Shown here in pieces: positions 46,726 through 57,521 of a stretch of 64,000 nucleotides of DNA (position 1 is its first letter; every line of letters starts with the position of its first letter). The notes below the pieces were generated by a model, which was not told where the DNA came from, ran no database searches, and saw only the letters and a program-made list of their open reading frames with translations. Origin of the DNA: Vibrio neonatus (lineage in GTDB: Bacteria > Pseudomonadota > Gammaproteobacteria > Enterobacterales > Vibrionaceae). The position numbers and the translations under genes were made by a program. The stretch spans positions 1,612,001 to 1,676,000 of the forward strand of contig NZ_AP024885.1 in assembly GCF_024346975.1 (NCBI RefSeq), written 5' to 3'.

Positions 46726-47181
46726 AAAGGACTCATTTAGTTTGTATACCCAACTTAACTTAACTCAACTTAGCGAATTGATGTGACATTGATCTCACAT
46801 CAATTCTACGGGTATTAAGATGGGGATAATTTGTTGGCGCGCCTTGTATTACATTTTCAAGCGATTTGCCATAACTGACTCATTTATAAACTTTTAATCT
46901 TAGTAAACGCACGTCTCGTTTTTAAAAATCGAGAATGCGGTTATCCACAATAATTGTGGATAAAAAGCGTAAAGACTTGCCTCGTCTGGGATAGCGGAGA
47001 GTCAATAAAAAACTTCGTTTTTTTACATGCTCATGACATTAATCATATTTGCACATTGCCAAAGCCAAAACTGGCTAACAAATAAGCGCGCACCCGATAG
47101 AGGTAACGTTTTTCACTGTTTGTTGTTGATTCACTCGCATTCCAGTTCTAATGTGTTGAAAGGAATCAAAAAGGAAAGAGC
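46726..47181. other. 456-base intergenic region with palindromes and DnaA boxes
   Basis: No gene. A perfect 12-base inverted repeat (GAATTGATGTGA 46775-46786, TCACATCAATTC 46795-46806) may be an operator or hairpin. Two inverted DnaA boxes lie at 46941-46963. The word ACTTA is repeated around 46752-46772. Confidence 0.6.
46941..46963. promoter_or_regulatory. pair of inverted consensus DnaA boxes
   Basis: TTATCCACA (46941-46949) and its reverse complement TGTGGATAA (46955-46963) face each other five bases apart and form one long palindrome. Both match the strongest DnaA box. No origin-like AT-rich unwinding array or further boxes were seen, so a regulatory or DnaA-binding site is more likely than an origin. 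Confidence 0.75.
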
Positions 47182-47415
47182 ATGAAATTTAATCAATTAT
47201 TGGTCGATGAACTGAACTTGCTAATGCAATTCAACTTAGATAGTGCGGCTACAGGTATTAAGGTTCGCAGTGATGCTTGTGAAGCTACTCAAGTAGCAAT
47301 TAAAAGCTTATTTGAAAAAGGCTTATGTACACTCAGTGATGGTGGTTACCTGACTGATCAAGGCGTAGAAATCGCTGAATCGGCAGACAAAATTCTAAGG
47401 GCGCTTAGCCACTAA
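47182..47415 (+). CDS. TIGR02647-family small protein
   Basis: A 77-residue protein with the family pattern FNQLLVDELNLLMQFNLDS, AIKSLFEKGLCTLSDGGYLT and GVEIAESADKIL; relatives are described as small DNA-binding-like proteins in Vibrio and Pseudomonas. It has a winged-helix look, with the two-strand turn at DGGYLTDQG. GGAAAG precedes the ATG. The next gene starts one base after its stop, so the two are co-transcribed. Confidence 0.82.
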   Translation: MKFNQLLVDELNLLMQFNLDSAATGIKVRSDACEATQVAIKSLFEKGLCTLSDGGYLTDQGVEIAESADKILRALSH

Positions 47416-47416
47416 T

Positions 47417-48250
47417 ATGGCTCCCGTTCTAATAATAGGCGCAGGTTGGCTTGGTCGTCCTTTAGCCAAGCAGCTTAGCGCTTCTCATCATCAAGTTCAT
47501 GTCACCAATTCTCAATTAGATACCGTCAAGCAAAGCTTAGCAGAAGGCTTACACGCTCATCATTTATCACTACCGTTAAATGCATCTCATTCGCTCACAG
47601 ATCTGTTACAACAATTAAATATCGATACCATTATTGGCTGTTTTACGCCCGGATTTCGTCGCACAGCAACGCCAAATTGGGACAGCTACGCACAAAACTG
47701 GCAGCAAATCTGTCAAAGCGCCAAACAAGCGAAAATCAATAAGATCATCATGATCAGCTCAACAGCGGTCTATCCTGCCGTGGCTAAGTCTATGCAAGAA
47801 AGCGATGCTGATTTTGCGCAATCTATTGTCGATAACCAATTTTCCGAAAAGAGCCGAGCGCTGTTAAAAGCAGAGCAACAAGTGCTTGATAGTGGATTGG
47901 ATTATGCCGTTATTCGTTGCAGCGGGCTCATTGATCAACATCGCCACCCTTCTCGCTTTGCCACACGTTTACGCTCAGTCAGTCGTCACGCGCCGGCCAA
48001 CATGTTGCATAAAGACGATGCCATTGGGGTTATCGAATTTACGCTCAATAAGGTCACGAACCGAGTACTGAATGCCTCTACCCCAGACACCTGTGATAAG
48101 GCGCAGTTTTATCAAGCCGCTATTGCCGCTCGACAACTGGATATTGCGCTTCCAGAAATCATCGATACGCCTGATAAAAGAATCGACAGTACCCTGTCAC
48201 AAAAGCTCGGCTATCAATATCGTTATCAGCACACTTTGGATTTACTCTAA
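47417..48250 (+). CDS. NAD-dependent epimerase/dehydratase-like protein (YeeZ-like)
   Basis: Extended short-chain dehydrogenase of 277 residues with the nucleotide motif GAGWLGRPLA near the N-terminus and MISSTAVYP in the middle; the usual YxxxK catalytic pair is not obvious. E. coli YeeZ has the same overall pattern. The substrate is unknown. It follows the TIGR02647 gene by one base and ends at a bidirectional terminator facing mukB. Confidence 0.85.
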   Translation: MAPVLIIGAGWLGRPLAKQLSASHHQVHVTNSQLDTVKQSLAEGLHAHHLSLPLNASHSLTDLLQQLNIDTIIGCFTPGFRRTATPNWDSYAQNWQQICQSAKQAKINKIIMISSTAVYPAVAKSMQESDADFAQSIVDNQFSEKSRALLKAEQQVLDSGLDYAVIRCSGLIDQHRHPSRFATRLRSVSRHAPANMLHKDDAIGVIEFTLNKVTNRVLNASTPDTCDKAQFYQAAIAARQLDIALPEIIDTPDKRIDSTLSQKLGYQYRYQHTLDLL

Positions 48251-48283
48251 TCCCCGGCTTCGTTTATCGATTAAATTGGACAT

Positions 48284-48322
48284 AAAAAAACCACCTGTCA
48301 TGAATCATGGCAGGTGGTTTTT
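48284..48322. terminator. bidirectional terminator between yeeZ-like gene and mukB
   Basis: A long stem (AAAACCACCTG / CAGGTGGTTTT) has T-runs on both strands: GTTTTTG on plus and seven T on minus. It serves the yeeZ-like gene and mukB, which converge here. Confidence 0.92.
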
Positions 48323-48345
48323 GTCTGGATTAATAAAGAGAAAAT

Positions 48346-51300
48346 CTAGATCACTTCCGCTTCATCAATTTGTTGGCTGTCTAACGATTTTTGACCAAAA
48401 CCGCGCAGACCTACCACATGTACGTGTTCATGATCTTTAAACACTTTACGCACCAGTTTGTAAGTCGTCCCTTTTTCTGGGCTGATGTTTTCTGGAGCGG
48501 CAATCAACAATTGCATGTTTAAGCGATCACACAGCTCAAACAAGGTGGCAATGGATTTGGCATCCAAACGCGCCGCTTCATCCAAGAACAATAAACGACA
48601 AGGAACAATGTCTTTGCTACGCAAACGGCGAGACTCTTCTTCCCAGCTTTGTACCACCATTAATAGAATGGATTGACCCGTACCAATAGCTTCACCCGTT
48701 GACAGTGCACCAGACTCGGCTTGTAACCAACCTTCTGAACCACGGTTAACTTCCACGCCCATTTCTAGGTAGTTTCGGTAATCCAGTAGCTCTTCACCCA
48801 ACACTTGCGGCGAACGCTGACCCATATCAATGTGTGGGTTAACGCGTTGGAACAACTTCGCCATCGCTTCTGAGAAGGTCAGTCTTGAATTATCAAACAG
48901 TTGTTGATGCGCTTTATCAGGGCTTGCTAGGCTATCTAACAGCACTTGATGGCTTTCGCGAATTTGCACATTCAAACGAACCCCTTTCACCTGACCAAAG
49001 TGGATGTTCGACAACCCTTGGTTCAAGATGCGGATGCGGTTTTGCTCACGCTGAATGGTCTTCTTAATGATGCTAGAAACAGACTCTGAGCTGATTGCCA
49101 GACGAGTTTCACGTTGATTAAGCTCTTCGGTTAGACGCGCCAGCTCCACTTCCATCTCTTCGATGGCTTCCACCGGATCGTCGGTGCGAATAATATCTTG
49201 GCGAATACGCTCACGCAGATATTGATACACTGCAATGTAGAACAGCACCTTACGCTCAGGATACGCAGTATCTTCAGAAGCGCGCAGTGAATCACGTAAA
49301 TCGTCTTCATTGGCTACTGCAAGGCGCAATGCCCCTAACGATTTATCCGACATGGAGCGCAACTCACCTTCTGAAAGGTAAGCCAACTCACGCTTATGCA
49401 AGCGACGCTCTACATCGTGCTCTCGAGCCAGTTTCAATACTGAGCACCAGCCGGCTTTTGCCGTTACTACAAAGGTGCGCAGTTCGTTGTACTCTTTTTG
49501 CTGCTTCTTCAGCGCTTTAGTAGCGGTGCGAAGCTCCATCTCAGTCGCGGTTAAGGTTTTCTGCATTTGAGATTGCGCGGTGCGCGAGGTTTCAATGCGC
49601 TGATGCAGGTTTTCTTTGCGCGATTGCGCGCGCTCTAAAATACCATCATCTAAGGTAACACCGGCATCGCTAAGCTCTTGGCGGAACTCTTGTACAGTTT
49701 CAGACTTCGCTTGATGAGAGCTTTTTAGCGTCGCCAACAATTGGTTATATTGTTGGAACTGCTTTTGCGCCTGTTTTAAGCCTTCTTTGGCGCGCTCTTT
49801 CGCCGCTTCTGCGCTTACTAGTTTAAGTTTCAGCTGATCGCTCAGCTCATTACTTTTATCCAGCAATTGCACTGAATCTTGGTAGGCAAAGTGCGCTTTA
49901 CGTCCTAATACGTTCGACAGCGCAAAGCTCTTGGTTTTGTTTTGTTGTAAAGCCTTATCAAGAGCTTCGTATTCGGCTTGAATCGCATCAAATTGCTCAG
50001 GGTCGGCATCAAGGGCATCCACAATAGGCTCAAGCTGTTGCAGGGTTTTGCCACACTTATCAAGGTAGCGCTTACTTTCAGTGAGCGCTTCTAACTTATG
50101 CTCAACTTCTTCTAGACGCTCAGCAAGGCTAATGTCTTCAAGGAGATGTAACGATGGCGAAATTTTATCTAATGCCGAGAGCGCTTTTTTCGCTTTGGCT
50201 AAAGTGATTTTGTGCTCACTTTCTGATGCTTGCAGTTTTGATAACTGCTCTGTCAACGCACTGCGCTGACTGCGTAATTCGCGAATGCTATCTTCTGGAT
50301 CGTCTTCAAAGGCCACTTGTGCGTGATTTGCCACAAAGTCATTAAACGCTTGGTACAAACGCTGCGCTTTTTGCGCATCAAATGAGGCTTTTGCGTAATC
50401 TTCGATTAATTGGTCGCGCTCTTCACGCAAGGTATCGAGGCGAGATTCACGCGCGGCGCGTCCAAATAATGGCACTTTCGGGAAGCGAGAGAAACGCAGT
50501 TGTTTGTCGCTGACTTGAACGCACACTGCGCCTTCAAATTCTTCTACTTCAAATTGGCTATCATCAAAGGCATCAACGTCACCTTCTAAAAGGTAAACAT
50601 CATCAGGGCAATCATCAAATTCGACCAATCGCTCTTTAATGCCGCTCATGTCAGACACGACAATCGCGTGACGCGCAGGGCCGTACATGGCGCTAAAGTA
50701 AGGCGCGTCATCTAAGGTGATGTCATCGTATATTTCAGAAAGAAGCACCCCGCCTAAGCTATCCGCTAACGCTTTCAGACGAGCATCATTTGCCCCGCCC
50801 GGTGCGCCTAAGGCTTCGATCTCTTTATCGACTTGAGTGCGACGAATGGCAATCGCATCTTTGCTCGATAACAGGGCTTTCTCTGTTTCTAGCACTTGCT
50901 GCATAGACGCCATTACCGATTGAGCATCGATTAGCTCAGCATCGGTTTGCTCGGCAATTTTCATCAAGGTGTCATTGGCTTTAATCCAGCTTGGCGCAAT
51001 GGATTCAAAACGGGCAATCTCAGAATTGATTTGCTGTTCATTACGACGCATCTCAATTAAGTTATCACGGCCTGACTCAATGTTTTGTTCAGCCGTTTCG
51101 ATAGCCAGAGCTTGACGCTCGTGCTCAATTTCTAAGTCTGCTTCATCGGCTAACTGCGAGGCAAATTGCTGTTGGTATTCAGTGACCAACGCACACACCG
51201 CTTTTTGTTTTGCCAGTGCGCTGCTTAATGCTTGTTTTTGTGACTGCCAATGTGGCAATTGAGACACATCGTTGTTGGCCGATACCGCTTTAGCCAGTGC

Positions 51301-52800
51301 GCTTTTGGCAAAACTAGCCGCTTGCTGACGAGAGCAAGTGTCATCGAGCTTTTTCACCAACTCAAAGGCATGGTTGAACTGCTCAACGCCCGCTGAATTG
51401 ATGTCTAATTTGTGTTTTAGCGATAAGATTTGCTGAGTTTGACTTTGTTGCTGCTCGGTAAGTTCGCTGACAATAGCTGGGATCTCGTCCACTGAATCAA
51501 TGTCTAAACCGCACAGTTCACGCGCCTCAGCAAAGGCTTTTATGGCTTGCTGATATTGCAATGCGCGAGTTTGTTGAACATCCAGCGCTTGCTGATAGTC
51601 TGCGAGCTGAGATTTAAGGCTGTCTACCTCTTCTTCGGTTAGGGTGCTTTGCTCTTCGGCGGCAATTAATAGCTCTTGCGCCTCTTCGACCACCATGATT
51701 TGTTCTTCAAGGCGTTCACTTAGCTCAACTAAATCATCTTCATAGCGAGCGATTTTTTGTTGTTGCTGCAGTGCATTTTGCACTAGCTGAACATAATCGA
51801 CCGCAGATTGATGGTCTTGCTCTAGCGCTGAGTACTCTTCGACAACCGCTTCTAATTGCTGCTGCGTTGAGTTAAGCAGTGCATTGTTATCAATGATCTG
51901 CTGACGATTGCCAAATAGCTCTGCGCGCATAGCCAGCGTGCTTTCTAATTTCGAGCGGCGCTGATTAGCGTGACGCATGTAGTCGGCGGCAACGTAGTTG
52001 GTTGACTCAGTTAACAGGTGCTTAAACAGATCACGATCCGCTTGGGTATTTTTAATCGCTTCCAAGGTAGTGCGGTTTTCACGTAGCGCCGCTTCCATAT
52101 CCTGAAAGGCTTTTTTCACTCCGCCATTTTGTGGCAATAAGTAATCGCGCAATGAACGAGTAATGGTGCTTGAGATACCGCCGTATAAAGAAGCTTCAAT
52201 TAAGCGATAAAACTTAGAGCGGTCGCTAGAGTTACGCAGTTTTTTCGGCACTACGCCAAAATCAAACATTTGCGCGTGGTAATCAGTAATAGAATTAAAG
52301 GCTTTAAATTGCGCCCCTTCGATTTCCGCCACTCGCTCTTTGACTTCATTGAGCTGACACACTTTGGCTTGCGTATCATTGATGGTTTCAATGAACAGAT
52401 TTGCCGCTTTAATCGAGCTTGGCAGACCTTGAATTAAGAAAGGCTTAATATCTACTTTCTTATCACGACCGGCGATTTGTTGCAGTTTAACCGCAAATAC
52501 CAAACGTTGGTTACGTGAGTTGACCACTTCTAGCGCGGCGTAACACACGCCCGGTTGCAACTTACCGTACAAACCTTTATCACGAGAGGCTTGCGAGCTT
52601 CCCGCTTCGGTGGTGTTTCTAAAGTGCAGTAGGCTTTGATCGGGAATCAATGTGGTAATAAATGCCGCCATAGTGGTGGATTTACCCGCACCATTACCGC
52701 CAGACAATGTAGTAACAAGACCATCGATATCAAAGGTACGTGCAAAAAAACCGTTCCAGTTGACCATAGTCAGTGATTGATATTTACCGCGTTCAATCAT
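48346..52800 (-). CDS. mukB: chromosome partition protein MukB
   Basis: SMC-like condensin ATPase that compacts and segregates the chromosome with MukE and MukF. Walker A is GGNGAGKS at residues 34-41, two long coiled-coil arms flank a hinge (about residues 660-780), and the C-terminal head holds the signature [11 protein letters not shown] and Walker [13 protein letters not shown]. Length 1484 against 1486 in E. coli. Its ATG overlaps the mukE stop by four bases. Confidence 0.98.
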   Translation of the reverse strand: MIERGKYQSLTMVNWNGFFARTFDIDGLVTTLSGGNGAGKSTTMAAFITTLIPDQSLLHFRNTTEAGSSQASRDKGLYGKLQPGVCYAALEVVNSRNQRLVFAVKLQQIAGRDKKVDIKPFLIQGLPSSIKAANLFIETINDTQAKVCQLNEVKERVAEIEGAQFKAFNSITDYHAQMFDFGVVPKKLRNSSDRSKFYRLIEASLYGGISSTITRSLRDYLLPQNGGVKKAFQDMEAALRENRTTLEAIKNTQADRDLFKHLLTESTNYVAADYMRHANQRRSKLESTLAMRAELFGNRQQIIDNNALLNSTQQQLEAVVEEYSALEQDHQSAVDYVQLVQNALQQQQKIARYEDDLVELSERLEEQIMVVEEAQELLIAAEEQSTLTEEEVDSLKSQLADYQQALDVQQTRALQYQQAIKAFAEARELCGLDIDSVDEIPAIVSELTEQQQSQTQQILSLKHKLDINSAGVEQFNHAFELVKKLDDTCSRQQAASFAKSALAKAVSANNDVSQLPHWQSQKQALSSALAKQKAVCALVTEYQQQFASQLADEADLEIEHERQALAIETAEQNIESGRDNLIEMRRNEQQINSEIARFESIAPSWIKANDTLMKIAEQTDAELIDAQSVMASMQQVLETEKALLSSKDAIAIRRTQVDKEIEALGAPGGANDARLKALADSLGGVLLSEIYDDITLDDAPYFSAMYGPARHAIVVSDMSGIKERLVEFDDCPDDVYLLEGDVDAFDDSQFEVEEFEGAVCVQVSDKQLRFSRFPKVPLFGRAARESRLDTLREERDQLIEDYAKASFDAQKAQRLYQAFNDFVANHAQVAFEDDPEDSIRELRSQRSALTEQLSKLQASESEHKITLAKAKKALSALDKISPSLHLLEDISLAERLEEVEHKLEALTESKRYLDKCGKTLQQLEPIVDALDADPEQFDAIQAEYEALDKALQQNKTKSFALSNVLGRKAHFAYQDSVQLLDKSNELSDQLKLKLVSAEAAKERAKEGLKQAQKQFQQYNQLLATLKSSHQAKSETVQEFRQELSDAGVTLDDGILERAQSRKENLHQRIETSRTAQSQMQKTLTATEMELRTATKALKKQQKEYNELRTFVVTAKAGWCSVLKLAREHDVERRLHKRELAYLSEGELRSMSDKSLGALRLAVANEDDLRDSLRASEDTAYPERKVLFYIAVYQYLRERIRQDIIRTDDPVEAIEEMEVELARLTEELNQRETRLAISSESVSSIIKKTIQREQNRIRILNQGLSNIHFGQVKGVRLNVQIRESHQVLLDSLASPDKAHQQLFDNSRLTFSEAMAKLFQRVNPHIDMGQRSPQVLGEELLDYRNYLEMGVEVNRGSEGWLQAESGALSTGEAIGTGQSILLMVVQSWEEESRRLRSKDIVPCRLLFLDEAARLDAKSIATLFELCDRLNMQLLIAAPENISPEKGTTYKLVRKVFKDHEHVHVVGLRGFGQKSLDSQQIDEAEVI

Positions 52801-53546
52801 GCTTGTTCCTCATTATTTGACTCATTATGGCTTTGCTCATCACCAGCGTGCTCATCAGAGCTTGTTTCATTGTAGCTAGGCTCATCAAGCAAACTGCCTT
52901 GTTGTACTTCTTCTGAAGGGATCGCTTCACCGTCTCTAATTAAGCGTATTTGCGCTTGCTGCACATCATCACCGACTCGAACATCAGCGCCAAAGCGAAA
53001 TACCGCTTCGCTGATGCGGAATTTTTCGCCTTCACCTATTGGCAATAGCATGCCCAGACGTTTCAATCTGCGCAGAGAAGTGCGCACTTTGTCGTACAGT
53101 TTTTCTTTATCTAAATCGGTACCAGTCGCTTTGTTAGTAACAAACTTCATCAAAGTGCGATGGTCGGCAATAGAAAGCAGTTCATCAAACATTTCTTGGT
53201 TGCTGAATATGCCTTCTTGCGCCAGACGCTCAGGGCTTAGATAAAGGAAACACAATACTTTGCCCACCAGCATATCTAACTCAGAGAGGACGCTGCGGCT
53301 AATTAAGGTGGTTGAACGTGGACGCAAGTAGAAGAAACCTTCTGGCGCGCGCACCAATTCGGTGTTGTATCTTTGGTAGAACAGCATCAAGTCTGTTTCA
53401 AAGTCGCACAGCAGTGCATGATTATCCATGTCGTCTTGAGTAATATGACGACCAGAGCGAAGTAAGCTATCTAACGCTGGAAACAGCGGATTTGCTATCG
53501 CTCGAACCAGATTCTCTGGCATATATGTATCAGAATTTATTGATGA
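52797..53546 (-). CDS. mukE: chromosome partition protein MukE
   Basis: Winged-helix (kite) subunit that bridges MukF and the MukB heads. Conserved blocks are [48 protein letters not shown] and [13 protein letters not shown] place the start at ATG 53546 (MSSINSD), with AAAGG eight bases upstream, matching the E. coli start MSSTN; an upstream ATG at 53570 lies deeper inside mukF. The C-terminal 40 residues are a disordered acidic tail. It overlaps mukF by 17 bases. Confidence 0.95.
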   Translation of the reverse strand, partial: SSINSDTYMPENLVRAIANPLFPALDSLLRSGRHITQDDMDNHALLCDFETDLMLFYQRYNTELVRAPEGFFYLRPRSTTLISRSVLSELDMLVGKVLCFLYLSPERLAQEGIFSNQEMFDELLSIADHRTLMKFVTNKATGTDLDKEKLYDKVRTSLRRLKRLGMLLPIGEGEKFRISEAVFRFGADVRVGDDVQQAQIRLIRDGEAIPSEEVQQGSLLDEPSYNETSSDEHAGDEQSHNESNNEEQA

Positions 53547-54882
53547 CATTCGCTTGTACCTTTGCGCCATATTCGTTAATTGATTGCCAATCCGGCTGTA
53601 TTGCTGCGTAGTCTTGCTCTGAGTAACCCAAGCGCACCGCTTGGTCTACCACTAATCGAGCCAGATCAAAGTGACTTGCCTGTGCGTGAGTGGCGAGATA
53701 GTTACGCAGCACTTCACCAAGGTCGATTTTAGCCCCTTGATCTTTATGACGTTTCAACATGGCTGTGACTTGTTCGGCCAACTCATTGCTGACCTGTTGC
53801 ATTTCTTGATATTCCACTTCTGGCGGTAATTGCCCCAAGGCTTCATCGTTTTTCAGAACCAGAGATTCATCTCTTAGATCTCGTAAACGCTCCGCATCGG
53901 CAAAGGTCAGTAGCCAAGAATTGGAACCAAAATCTTGAATAGATTGACGCAGTCGTTGACTGAACGCTCGATTCTTATCCATATCAATCGCAGTACGGAT
54001 AAATTTATGCACGTGACGGTCATAGCCTATCCATAAATCTATTGATTGTTGCCCCCAACTGATGATGCGATCGAGCTTAACTTGCAGGCTAAATAACACC
54101 GCATCGATGTAATCTAAATCTTCTTTGCCATACACCAATTGTTGTAAGGTCAATAATTGAGATTGCAACTCGTCACCTGCCGCTTGCAAGGAAGATTGCA
54201 GCTCAGTTAAGGTATTTGAGGTAGCAGAAAGCAAGTCTTCACAGTGGATGATCGCTTCACGCCAATCTTGGTTTAATAGCTCGGCAATCTCAGCTTTAAC
54301 TTGATGCTGCTCTTCATCCATGACCCTTTGGTTTAAATCAATTTGGTCAAAAATTTCCGCAACTGAAAACTTCAATGTGCCGTATATGTCTCTGCGCCAA
54401 CCTTCATCGGTTGGCGTCTGCTCAGCGGTTGCCACTACATTTGCCAGCTCTTTACCGGCTAAAGTCAGTTGGATAGACAATTTCAATTTTGAAAATTGGC
54501 GATGGCGCAAGTAATACTCAGAGATACCTACCGCAAGGGGCGAAAGGCGATAAATGCTGCTTCCGTCTTGTCCTTCACTGGTAAATCGACTCAGTAATCT
54601 CTGCGCAACTAAACTGTTGATGGCATTGTTGGCTTTAAACGCGATGTTGCTGACGCTCGCATCGCCATTAAATTCTCGTTGGACAATAGCAAATGCATCA
54701 TGCAATTCGCCTTCTCCTAACTCTTCATCAAAACGTTCACGACTGAGTAGCGCTATCGCAACTAAAAAACTCAGATGTTCACTATTGAGGTTAAGGGAGA
54801 AATCGTGCTGTTTAACCCACCCGACCAGTTCATCGACTGTGACTTGATCGTCATGTTGCCCTTCTTGGGAGAGTTGACTCAT
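53530..54882 (-). CDS. mukF: chromosome partition protein MukF
   Basis: Kleisin subunit of the MukBEF condensin. The N-terminal winged helix ([17 protein letters not shown]), the middle helical region with [24 protein letters not shown], and the C-terminal MukB-binding domain are recognisable. Length 450 against 440 in E. coli. Its ATG follows the cmoM stop by no bases, so translation is coupled. Confidence 0.97.
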   Translation of the reverse strand: MSQLSQEGQHDDQVTVDELVGWVKQHDFSLNLNSEHLSFLVAIALLSRERFDEELGEGELHDAFAIVQREFNGDASVSNIAFKANNAINSLVAQRLLSRFTSEGQDGSSIYRLSPLAVGISEYYLRHRQFSKLKLSIQLTLAGKELANVVATAEQTPTDEGWRRDIYGTLKFSVAEIFDQIDLNQRVMDEEQHQVKAEIAELLNQDWREAIIHCEDLLSATSNTLTELQSSLQAAGDELQSQLLTLQQLVYGKEDLDYIDAVLFSLQVKLDRIISWGQQSIDLWIGYDRHVHKFIRTAIDMDKNRAFSQRLRQSIQDFGSNSWLLTFADAERLRDLRDESLVLKNDEALGQLPPEVEYQEMQQVSNELAEQVTAMLKRHKDQGAKIDLGEVLRNYLATHAQASHFDLARLVVDQAVRLGYSEQDYAAIQPDWQSINEYGAKVQANVINKF

Positions 54883-55677
54883 TCAGTTCCCTACTGTCAT
54901 TTCTTTTTGAACCCATACGTGTATGTATCTTCCTAGAGAAAGATAAGGTTCGGTTCTACATAATTGTCGTTCAAGCTGCATCAGTTCTTCTTGACTATAA
55001 TCGCCCACATATTGGGTAAATCCAATATAGTCATGAAAGCAGCGAATCCCTGATTTTCCACAAATGCGTAAGTCGCATTCTTCTAACCAGCGATAAACGT
55101 CTTCGGGTAATAACCCTTTCTGCGGCTGCAACTTAAATCGTTTACGATGGGGCATTCCCTGCAATACATGTGGGATGTTGCCACATATTACGTTTTTCAT
55201 TACCAATCCATGGTGGTTATAAAACATGATTGACGCCATGCCGCCGGGGCGCACATGTTGCATCAACTTTTCTAATACGTCTTTAGGATCTGCTAGCCAT
55301 TCCATGACCGCATGAAACAAAACCAGATCCACTGGCTGTTTAAGATGCTGATCCAGTTCTTGAATTGGCGCATGAATAAACTGATACTGCTCTAGCAAAT
55401 CTTGTTGTGCAATCTCTTGCTTAGCTAAAGAGAGCATTTCGCTAGAGACATCACACAATATAATATTGTGACCAAGCTCGGCCAACTTTTGCGACATTTG
55501 TGCTAAGCCCCCTCCCGCATCCAGAATGGTGAGAGGTTTTGCATGGCCTGCTATTTGGGTTATGATTTGCTGCAAATCTTCCCAGACGATAGTCTGACGG
55601 ATGTTGCCTTTGTCTGAGCCATAAATATTTTCGGCAAATTTGTGGGCAATGTCGTCGAAATTACGATCTTGTGTCAC
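54883..55677 (-). CDS. cmoM: tRNA 5-carboxymethoxyuridine methyltransferase CmoM
   Basis: SAM-dependent methyltransferase (formerly SmtA) that methylates cmo5U to mcmo5U in tRNA wobble positions. The SAM motif is ILDAGGGLAQMSQKLAELG, and the family's FYNHHGLVMKNVICGN segment is present. Length 264. As in E. coli it is the first gene before mukFEB and divergent from elyC. It acts downstream of CmoA, which is also encoded in this window. Confidence 0.94.
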   Translation of the reverse strand: MTQDRNFDDIAHKFAENIYGSDKGNIRQTIVWEDLQQIITQIAGHAKPLTILDAGGGLAQMSQKLAELGHNIILCDVSSEMLSLAKQEIAQQDLLEQYQFIHAPIQELDQHLKQPVDLVLFHAVMEWLADPKDVLEKLMQHVRPGGMASIMFYNHHGLVMKNVICGNIPHVLQGMPHRKRFKLQPQKGLLPEDVYRWLEECDLRICGKSGIRCFHDYIGFTQYVGDYSQEELMQLERQLCRTEPYLSLGRYIHVWVQKEMTVGN

Positions 55678-55855
55678 TTTTAATTAATGTATGATGTTAT
55701 TTGAGTGAGTTTCGTATTGTGTCACAAGGACGTCAAGAATAAAGAGCGGTTGTCGATTTGCCCCTCCGATCGACTAAAAAACCGACCAAAAACACGACAT
55801 TTTAACTCGTGACACCAATTTACCCTACAGAACTTAGGAAATGGTTTAACCCAAT

Positions 55856-56623
55856 ATGTTTGAATTGAAAAAAATCATTACTGCCTTCCTTATGCCACTG
55901 CCTGCAATGCTACTTATCGGTTTCTTTGGCCTAGCGCTGGTGATGTTTACCCGCAAGCATAAGTCTGGCTGTATCTTTATTTTTATTTCATTAGCGTCCA
56001 TTTTTGCTATTTCATTCCAGCCTGTATCTACCTCGTTGCTCAAACCATTAGAGCGCAAATACACGGCCTTTTTACCACCAGCAGAAAGCTTAGACTATGT
56101 CATGGTGCTAGGCAGTGGGCATGTGATTGATCCGCAAATTCCGCCAACCTCTGAATTAAGTCGCACCGCGTTAATGCGCCTTAGTGAAGGCATTCGTATA
56201 TTGCGCATGTATCCCGGCGCAAAATTGATTTTATCTGGCTATGATGGCGGCTCAGAAATGAGCCAAGCACGAATGATGGCGACGGTGGCATTAGCGTTAG
56301 GCGTGGCTAAGTCAGATATTATTTTATTAGAAACGGCGCAAGATACTTGGGAAGAAGCCAGACAAGCTGCGGGCTTTGTCGGTGAAAAGCATATGTCACT
56401 GGTTACTTCGGCCAGCCATATGGAACGCGCCCTACGCGAGTTTCACAGCGCCGGTCTAAACCCTACTCCTGCCCCAACCAATTACTTAGCCCAATCCAAT
56501 ATTAATCAAGCGTGGCAAAAGTACACCCCGCAAGCACGATACCTAGAGCAAACAGAGCGCTACTGGCATGAAACCATGGGTAAGTGGTGGAAAAACATAC
56601 GAGATCTTGTCAGTAGCAAATAA
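55856..56623 (+). CDS. elyC: envelope biogenesis factor ElyC (DUF218)
   Basis: Inner-membrane protein needed for peptidoglycan synthesis at low temperature in E. coli (also YcbC). Two membrane helices lie in the first 60 residues, followed by a periplasmic DUF218 domain with YVMVLGSGHVIDP, AKLILSGYDGGSE and SLVTSASHMERA. Length 255. The divergent position next to cmoM-mukFEB is the same as in E. coli. Confidence 0.93.
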   Translation: MFELKKIITAFLMPLPAMLLIGFFGLALVMFTRKHKSGCIFIFISLASIFAISFQPVSTSLLKPLERKYTAFLPPAESLDYVMVLGSGHVIDPQIPPTSELSRTALMRLSEGIRILRMYPGAKLILSGYDGGSEMSQARMMATVALALGVAKSDIILLETAQDTWEEARQAAGFVGEKHMSLVTSASHMERALREFHSAGLNPTPAPTNYLAQSNINQAWQKYTPQARYLEQTERYWHETMGKWWKNIRDLVSSK

Positions 56624-56707
56624 GTGACTCATAATTTAGTGAACGTCTATATTTTCGCCAACTTAGAAGCTGGTGTTGTAGTTTGCTAACGAGTTATGGG
56701 TTAAACA

Positions 56708-57358
56708 ATGCAAGAGCTCAAGCAGTTTAATGAACAGCGGGCAGAAATTTATTGGTGGTTTTCCAGCTTATTTTCTAAAGAGCTGACCCAAGACGAACTG
56801 ATTGCCTATCAAACCCCTGAAGTGAGGGGTTTCATTAATGGTCTAGCCGAAAATGAAACCCTAGCCACAGCCGCTAAACGCTTACTGGGTGCTCTTGAGC
56901 GACTGCAACTGCGCCCGAATGCTCAGCTTGAATTATCCGCTAATTTCTACGACTTATTTTTAGCCTCTGACAAACAAACTGCCCAGCCCTGCGCCTCTGT
57001 TTATATTGACGAAAACAAGGCGCTTAATGGCACCCCTGCTCAGCAGATGACGCAAGTTATGTTAGAGCATGGCATTGAAGTGGATAAATGCTTTAACGAG
57101 CCTGCCGATCATCTGGCTGTTGAACTCGACTTTATTGGCAATCTAATCATGCGCTCAAACGCGCTAGAAATGGAATCACATCTAGAAGCGGCCCTTAGTG
57201 AACAGAAGTCATTCATTGAGCAACATTTACTGAATTGGATTCCACAATTTTCGGCAAACTGCACTAAATATGATGAATTTGGTTTCTATTCTGCGGTCGC
57301 TGAACTGTTAGTTAAATTTTGTGAAATTGATTGTCGTTATCTCAGTAATGAAAAATAG
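56708..57358 (+). CDS. torD: TorD-family molybdoenzyme chaperone
   Basis: Cytoplasmic chaperone that protects and matures TorA-type molybdoenzymes before Tat export. The helical protein of 216 residues has the motif pattern LSANFYDLFLA, PCASVYIDE, EPADHLAVELDFIGNLI. No torA or torC gene is in the window, so the partner reductase must lie elsewhere. It stands alone between elyC and purR. Confidence 0.88.
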   Translation: MQELKQFNEQRAEIYWWFSSLFSKELTQDELIAYQTPEVRGFINGLAENETLATAAKRLLGALERLQLRPNAQLELSANFYDLFLASDKQTAQPCASVYIDENKALNGTPAQQMTQVMLEHGIEVDKCFNEPADHLAVELDFIGNLIMRSNALEMESHLEAALSEQKSFIEQHLLNWIPQFSANCTKYDEFGFYSAVAELLVKFCEIDCRYLSNEK

Positions 57359-57432
57359 CTCAGTTACCGAAAATAGATTCACATTATCGTCATAAATGCG
57401 TTGTCAGTTTCATCATTTATGGCTAGACTCCC

Positions 57433-57448
57433 CCGCAATCGTTTGCAA
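57433..57448 (+). promoter_or_regulatory. PurR box upstream of purR
   Basis: CCGCAATCGTTTGCAA matches the palindromic PUR box ACGCAAACGTTTGCGT at 12 of 16 positions, including the whole CGTTTGC core. It lies 74 bases before the purR ATG and fits autorepression. Confidence 0.78.
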
Positions 57449-57521
57449 TGTGATTTTGAGTGCAAATTACTCAATAATTCAACGCATTTTATAATCATTA
57501 CTTATATTTACAAGGTCTCCT

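Noticed and set aside
46782-46799. TGTGA...TCACA as a CRP site
   Set aside because: The two halves are eight bases apart, whereas CRP needs six; it is better described as part of a longer inverted repeat.
46941-46963. replication origin
   Set aside because: Only two DnaA boxes, no repeated AT-rich unwinding element and no origin-type neighbours (dnaA, gidA, parAB, rctB).
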